From: Bacteroidia bacterium
GTDB taxonomy: Bacteria > Bacteroidota > Bacteroidia > UKL13-3
Direction of reading: 5' to 3'
DNA length: 64,000 nt
NCBI GenBank assembly: GCA_020049855.1
Contig: JAGVLJ010000009.1
Span: 1 to 64,000, forward strand
Of the stretch, positions 60,886 to 64,000 are shown in pieces; the first letter of the stretch is position 1, and every line of letters begins with the position of its first letter. The notes beneath the pieces were generated by a model. It made no database searches, had not been told where the DNA came from, and was given only the letters and a program-made list of their open reading frames with translations. The translations under genes and the position numbers were made by a program.

Positions 60886-61806
60886 ATGACAGTAACAAAA
60901 AAAGGCGGACTGGGTAAAGGATTAGCAGCCCTGTTGCAAAATGCAGAAACAGACATAACCACTACACGCGACTCGAAACCTGTGGGTACTGTAAGCGAAA
61001 TAGAGATCAGTCAGATTGAGGCTAACCCGTTTCAACCTCGTACCGATTTTGATAAGCAAGCATTGCAGGAACTTTCGGCATCAATTAAAGTTCACGGACT
61101 GATTCAACCCATTACTGTGCGTAAAATGGGATATGATAAATACCAGATTATATCGGGTGAACGCAGAACTCGTGCCGCCATTGAAGCCGGATTAAAAACC
61201 CTACCTGCATACATCAGGTTGGCCAATGATCAGGAAATGCTGGAAATGGCCCTGATTGAAAACATACAGCGCCAAGATTTAAATGCCATTGAAGTAGCTT
61301 TAAGTTACAAGCGCCTTATTGATGAATGCACCATGACTCAGGAGCAGGTGGCTGAGCGTGTGGGTAAAGAACGAAGTACCATTACCAATTACCTTCGCTT
61401 GCTTAAATTACCGGTCGATATTCAGGCTGCTATACGCGATGGGCTGTTAAGTATGGGACATGCCCGTGCGATTATTGGCATAGAGAATGAAGCCGAGCAA
61501 CTCCGTATTTTTAATGAGATACGCGAAGGAAATTTGTCGGTGCGTATGGCCGAGGAACTGGCTCGCTTGCAAAAGGAACCGGATAAGGAAACCAAGCCTG
61601 TTTCATCCGTTGCCAACAAAAAAGGGAAACACAGTGACGGCCTTTTGCTTAATGATTATACCGTTTATCAGCGGGTATTAAGTGACCGTTTCAACGCTAA
61701 AGTTACCTTTAAAGCCAACGAAAAAGGGAAAGGGAATATCCAAATTCAATTTGAAGATCTGGATGAACTACAAAGACTGATTGATATGCTGGAAGAATCA
61801 AAATAA
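60886..61806 (+). CDS. parB: Chromosome partitioning protein ParB
   Basis: A 306-residue CTPase that loads at parS. KGGLGKGLAALL is the N-terminal ParA-contacting segment; EANPFQPRTDFD and SGERRTRAAIEAGL are the CTP-binding motifs, MALIENIQRQDLNAIEVALS leads into the helix-turn-helix (MTQEQVAERVGKERSTITNYLRLLKLP), and the C-terminus holds a dimerisation helix (DELQRLIDML). No parS site was identified in the window. It is 3 bp upstream of the DUF5683 gene. Confidence 0.95.
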   Translation: MTVTKKGGLGKGLAALLQNAETDITTTRDSKPVGTVSEIEISQIEANPFQPRTDFDKQALQELSASIKVHGLIQPITVRKMGYDKYQIISGERRTRAAIEAGLKTLPAYIRLANDQEMLEMALIENIQRQDLNAIEVALSYKRLIDECTMTQEQVAERVGKERSTITNYLRLLKLPVDIQAAIRDGLLSMGHARAIIGIENEAEQLRIFNEIREGNLSVRMAEELARLQKEPDKETKPVSSVANKKGKHSDGLLLNDYTVYQRVLSDRFNAKVTFKANEKGKGNIQIQFEDLDELQRLIDMLEESK

Positions 61807-61809
61807 ATC

Positions 61810-62430
61810 TTGAAAGCGACAATCATATTTATTATTTTGTTTGGGCTAAAAACTGTATCATCTTTTGCACAACAGCCTTTCCAGGACTCAGTAATGCAAT
61901 TAAAAAACGATAGCATAGCCCCCAAGGCTCGTTTTGATCAGGGGAAAACAAATCCCCCGATCAACCCCGTTCACTCGCCCCGACTGGCTACCTGGCGATC
62001 GGTACTGATACCCGGATGGGGGCAGGTTTACAACAAAAGGTATTGGAAAATTCCTGTTATTTATGTGGGAGCTGCCGGTTTGATTTTTGGACTGACGTGG
62101 AATCATCAAAATTATAAAGAGTTTAAACAGATTTATACTTTTCTTGAAGATAAAGACAGTTCTACTGTTCCTGTTTATCAAGGAAATGTACTTGATTCAC
62201 GCTATACCAATTGGGCTGCAAGCAATCGGGATTATTTTCGTAAAAACAGAGATATGTTTGCTATTGGTTTAGGTCTTCTCTATATTCTTAATATTGTGGA
62301 TGCCAATGTAGATGCACATTTATTTGAATTCAATGTGAATGATGACTTATCTTTGAGGGTAGAACCGAAAATTTTTGCCCTGAACGGAATTGCTTATAGC
62401 GGATTTGGGGCTACACTAAATATAAAATAA
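61810..62430 (+). CDS. DUF5683 family protein
   Basis: A 206-residue protein from a TTG start. A signal peptide (IIFIILFGLKTVSSFAQQ) is followed by RLATWRSVLIPGWGQVYNKR, a membrane segment (IPVIYVGAAGLIFGLTW), a central charged region, and a second hydrophobic segment (MFAIGLGLLYILNIVDANVDAHLF). This is the DUF5683 layout; the family sits between parB and dapB in many Bacteroidota and has no known function. Confidence 0.82.
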   Translation: MKATIIFIILFGLKTVSSFAQQPFQDSVMQLKNDSIAPKARFDQGKTNPPINPVHSPRLATWRSVLIPGWGQVYNKRYWKIPVIYVGAAGLIFGLTWNHQNYKEFKQIYTFLEDKDSSTVPVYQGNVLDSRYTNWAASNRDYFRKNRDMFAIGLGLLYILNIVDANVDAHLFEFNVNDDLSLRVEPKIFALNGIAYSGFGATLNIK

Positions 62431-62432
62431 AC

Positions 62433-63185
62433 GTGAGAATAGCATTACTTGGTTACGGAAAAATGGGCAAGGCGGTTGAACGTGTTGCGGAAGCCAAAGG
62501 GCACGAAATTGTTTATAAAATTAATTTGGAGAACGCCAATAATTTTTTAGCCATTAGTTTAAAAAATGTTGATGTGGCTATCGACTTCAGTATGCCTACA
62601 TCGGCTTACGACAATATTATGAAGTGTTTTGATGCCAATGTGCCTGTGGTGGTAGGTACTACCGGATGGTATGACCAGTTTGACGAAGTAAAAAAGCGCT
62701 GCATAAAGGAGGGGCAAAGTATGATTTACTCTTCCAATTTTAGTTTGGGTGTAAATATATTTTTCAAAATTAATAAACTGCTTGCACGCTACATGGGACA
62801 ACGCAAGGACTATGATGTGATGATTGAAGAAGTACATCATACCGAAAAAAAAGATCATCCCAGCGGAACAGCACTCTCTTTGGCCAAGCAAATACTGGAA
62901 CCGAGCCAAACAAAACACAGCTGGAAGGCGAGGTTGTTTTTTGATAAAAACGAGGACGTTCCCATGCAAAGTTTGCAACCGGATGAATTATTAATTGAAT
63001 CAAAACGAATCAAGGATGTACCAGGCGACCATACGGTAATTTACAGTTCGGCCAATGACTCAATAACCATAAAGCACTCGGCTATTACCCGCAATGGATT
63101 TGCCGAGGGGGCTGTGCTGGCTGCCGAATGGATATTGGGCAAAAAGGGAATTTATACCATGGAGGATCTTTTGAAGTTAGACTGA
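62433..63185 (+). CDS. dapB: 4-hydroxy-tetrahydrodipicolinate reductase
   Basis: A 250-residue enzyme of the diaminopimelate/lysine pathway. The NAD(P) motif is GYGKMGKAVERVAEAKG, the VVVGTTGWYDQ strand and SSNFSLGVNIFFKIN follow, and the catalytic segment EVHHTEKKDHPSGTALSLA carries the conserved His-His and Lys. It feeds peptidoglycan synthesis. Start GTG, 2 bp after the DUF5683 stop. Confidence 0.95.
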   Translation: MRIALLGYGKMGKAVERVAEAKGHEIVYKINLENANNFLAISLKNVDVAIDFSMPTSAYDNIMKCFDANVPVVVGTTGWYDQFDEVKKRCIKEGQSMIYSSNFSLGVNIFFKINKLLARYMGQRKDYDVMIEEVHHTEKKDHPSGTALSLAKQILEPSQTKHSWKARLFFDKNEDVPMQSLQPDELLIESKRIKDVPGDHTVIYSSANDSITIKHSAITRNGFAEGAVLAAEWILGKKGIYTMEDLLKLD

Positions 63186-63292
63186 TAGTCGTTTCAGTTG
63201 GCCGAATAAAGTATGAGTTTCACCATAGTATTATTTTAATCGTAAACTAAATGAATAACTTAGTACGTTAAGTCATTTGCAAAAAAAAATAT

Positions 63293-64000
63293 ATGGATTT
63301 TTTAAAGAATTTTTATAGTATCCTCACCAAGCGCGAACGTTTTGGTTTTTGGTTTCTTACCGCCATGAACCTCTTTTTGTTTATCATTCTCATTGGTCCA
63401 ACATCAGCTGGTGTGTTGCTTTCCGTACTTATGTTTTTGGGTACTCAGGTTATACTAGTGGCATATTACCATTTCATTAACAAGTTGGAGCGAAAAAGCC
63501 GCAACCGCGAATGGCTGGATGCCATAGCCTTTGCTATTGTAGCAGCGAGTTTAATCAGGGGTTTGCTGCTTGAAGCCTATACCATTCCTACGCCATCTAT
63601 GGAAAAATCGTTGTTGGTGGGTGATTTTTTATTTGTGAGTAAATACCATTACGGGCCTAGGATACCCATGACTCCGATTGCATTTCCATTTGCACACCAT
63701 ACCATGCCGGTAATTGAAACCAAGGCATATTCTGAATTAATCAAATTGCCTTATTACCGCCTTCCCGGTTTTCAAAAAATAAAAAACAATGATGTAGTAG
63801 TGTTTAATTATCCGGCCGATAAAGAGGGGCGACCCGTTGACAAAAAAGAAAATTATATTAAACGATGCATTGGAATTCCTGGCGATACTTTGCGAATTGT
63901 AGATGCACAGGTGTACATCAATGAAAAACTAAATCCAAATCCTCCGGGATTACAAGCCCGTTACCTAGTGAAGGCTGATCAATACGGATTTAACCGATTA
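63293..64000 (+). CDS. lepB: Signal peptidase I, cut by the window end
   Basis: The frame opens with ATG at 63293 and stays open for 236 codons to the edge, so the C-terminus is missing. Two hydrophobic segments (WFLTAMNLFLFIILIGPTSA, VLLSVLMFLGTQVILVAYY) precede a third (AIAFAIVAASLIRGLLLEAY) leading into the catalytic Ser102 (TIPTPSMEKSLLVGD) and Lys190 (NYIKRCIGIPGDTL). It removes signal peptides of exported proteins. It closes the conserved parA-parB-DUF5683-dapB-lepB order after a 107-bp gap. Confidence 0.93.
   Translation, partial: MDFLKNFYSILTKRERFGFWFLTAMNLFLFIILIGPTSAGVLLSVLMFLGTQVILVAYYHFINKLERKSRNREWLDAIAFAIVAASLIRGLLLEAYTIPTPSMEKSLLVGDFLFVSKYHYGPRIPMTPIAFPFAHHTMPVIETKAYSELIKLPYYRLPGFQKIKNNDVVVFNYPADKEGRPVDKKENYIKRCIGIPGDTLRIVDAQVYINEKLNPNPPGLQARYLVKADQYGFNRL

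Noticed and set aside
1-64000. CRISPR arrays, insertion sequences, prophage genes, rRNA genes or a natural-product cluster
   Set aside because: No regularly spaced repeats, transposase or phage proteins, rRNA sequence or assembly-line enzymes were seen on reading the window.

Overview
The window is a piece of a Bacteroidota chromosome, most like the Chitinophagales/Sphingobacteriales part of the phylum. The evidence is a 1,442-residue secreted protein with the gliding-motility type C-terminal domain used by type IX secretion, the Bacteroidota-only families DUF3098, DUF4295, DUF4476 and DUF5683, bacillithiol synthesis (bshC), a dihydroorotase with the Bacteroidota DDQVHFREPG motif, and promoters of the Bacteroidota type (TTG, 19-20 bp, TAnnTTTG). 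The DNA is AT-rich. TTG and GTG starts and 4-nt stop/start overlaps are frequent.

Layout. 1-8.5 kb: small secreted proteins behind a palindromic operator-like site, a TIMP/NTR-like protein, two VOC proteins, an O6-alkylguanine-DNA alkyltransferase, an M14 peptidase, a translationally coupled OMP-Nudix-FAD oxidoreductase set, and a zinc-less class III sirtuin. 8.8-15.6 kb: a ureohydrolase, then a leftward cluster (SUMF-like protein, membrane glycosyltransferase, pyrC, small lipoprotein, hybrid histidine kinase). 15.7-22.3 kb: a DUF421 protein and a leftward leuS - two tandem paralogous secreted proteins - csaA operon. 22.5-27 kb: ftsX-DUF3098-uppP-truB-ribF-M23 peptidase. 27.1-31.4 kb: the type IX cargo protein. 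33.0-39.3 kb: rpmB-rpmG-DUF4295, a terminator, then ftsY-rimO-bshC-ompA-like. 39.3-42.9 kb: trmH-like and mutS (divergent), tRNA-Gly(GCC) and tRNA-Leu(UAA). 43-57.7 kb: corA, saccharopine dehydrogenase-like, cdd, rlpA, an RlmI-like methyltransferase, two secreted proteins, a serine hydrolase, a beta-CASP MBL protein, guaA, a periplasmic-binding-like protein and an RsmB/NOP methyltransferase. 57.7-59.3 kb: a small accessory patch with the relic of a type ISP restriction-modification/helicase gene, an orphan 81-residue protein, and a non-coding stretch with DnaA-box-like sites. 59.3-64 kb: MBL hydrolase, parA-parB-DUF5683-dapB-lepB (cut by the window end).

Most of the window is ordinary housekeeping. 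No complete defence system, CRISPR array, insertion sequence, prophage or biosynthetic cluster was seen. The most interesting items are two decayed genes that can only be read by joining frames (47.1-47.5 kb and 57.7-58.7 kb), the DnaA-box cluster upstream of parAB, the palindromic operator at 670-719, an enlarged AT-rich insert in LeuRS, the tandem paralogs in the leuS operon, and promoters whose -7 boxes abut start codons, which suggests leaderless mRNAs.
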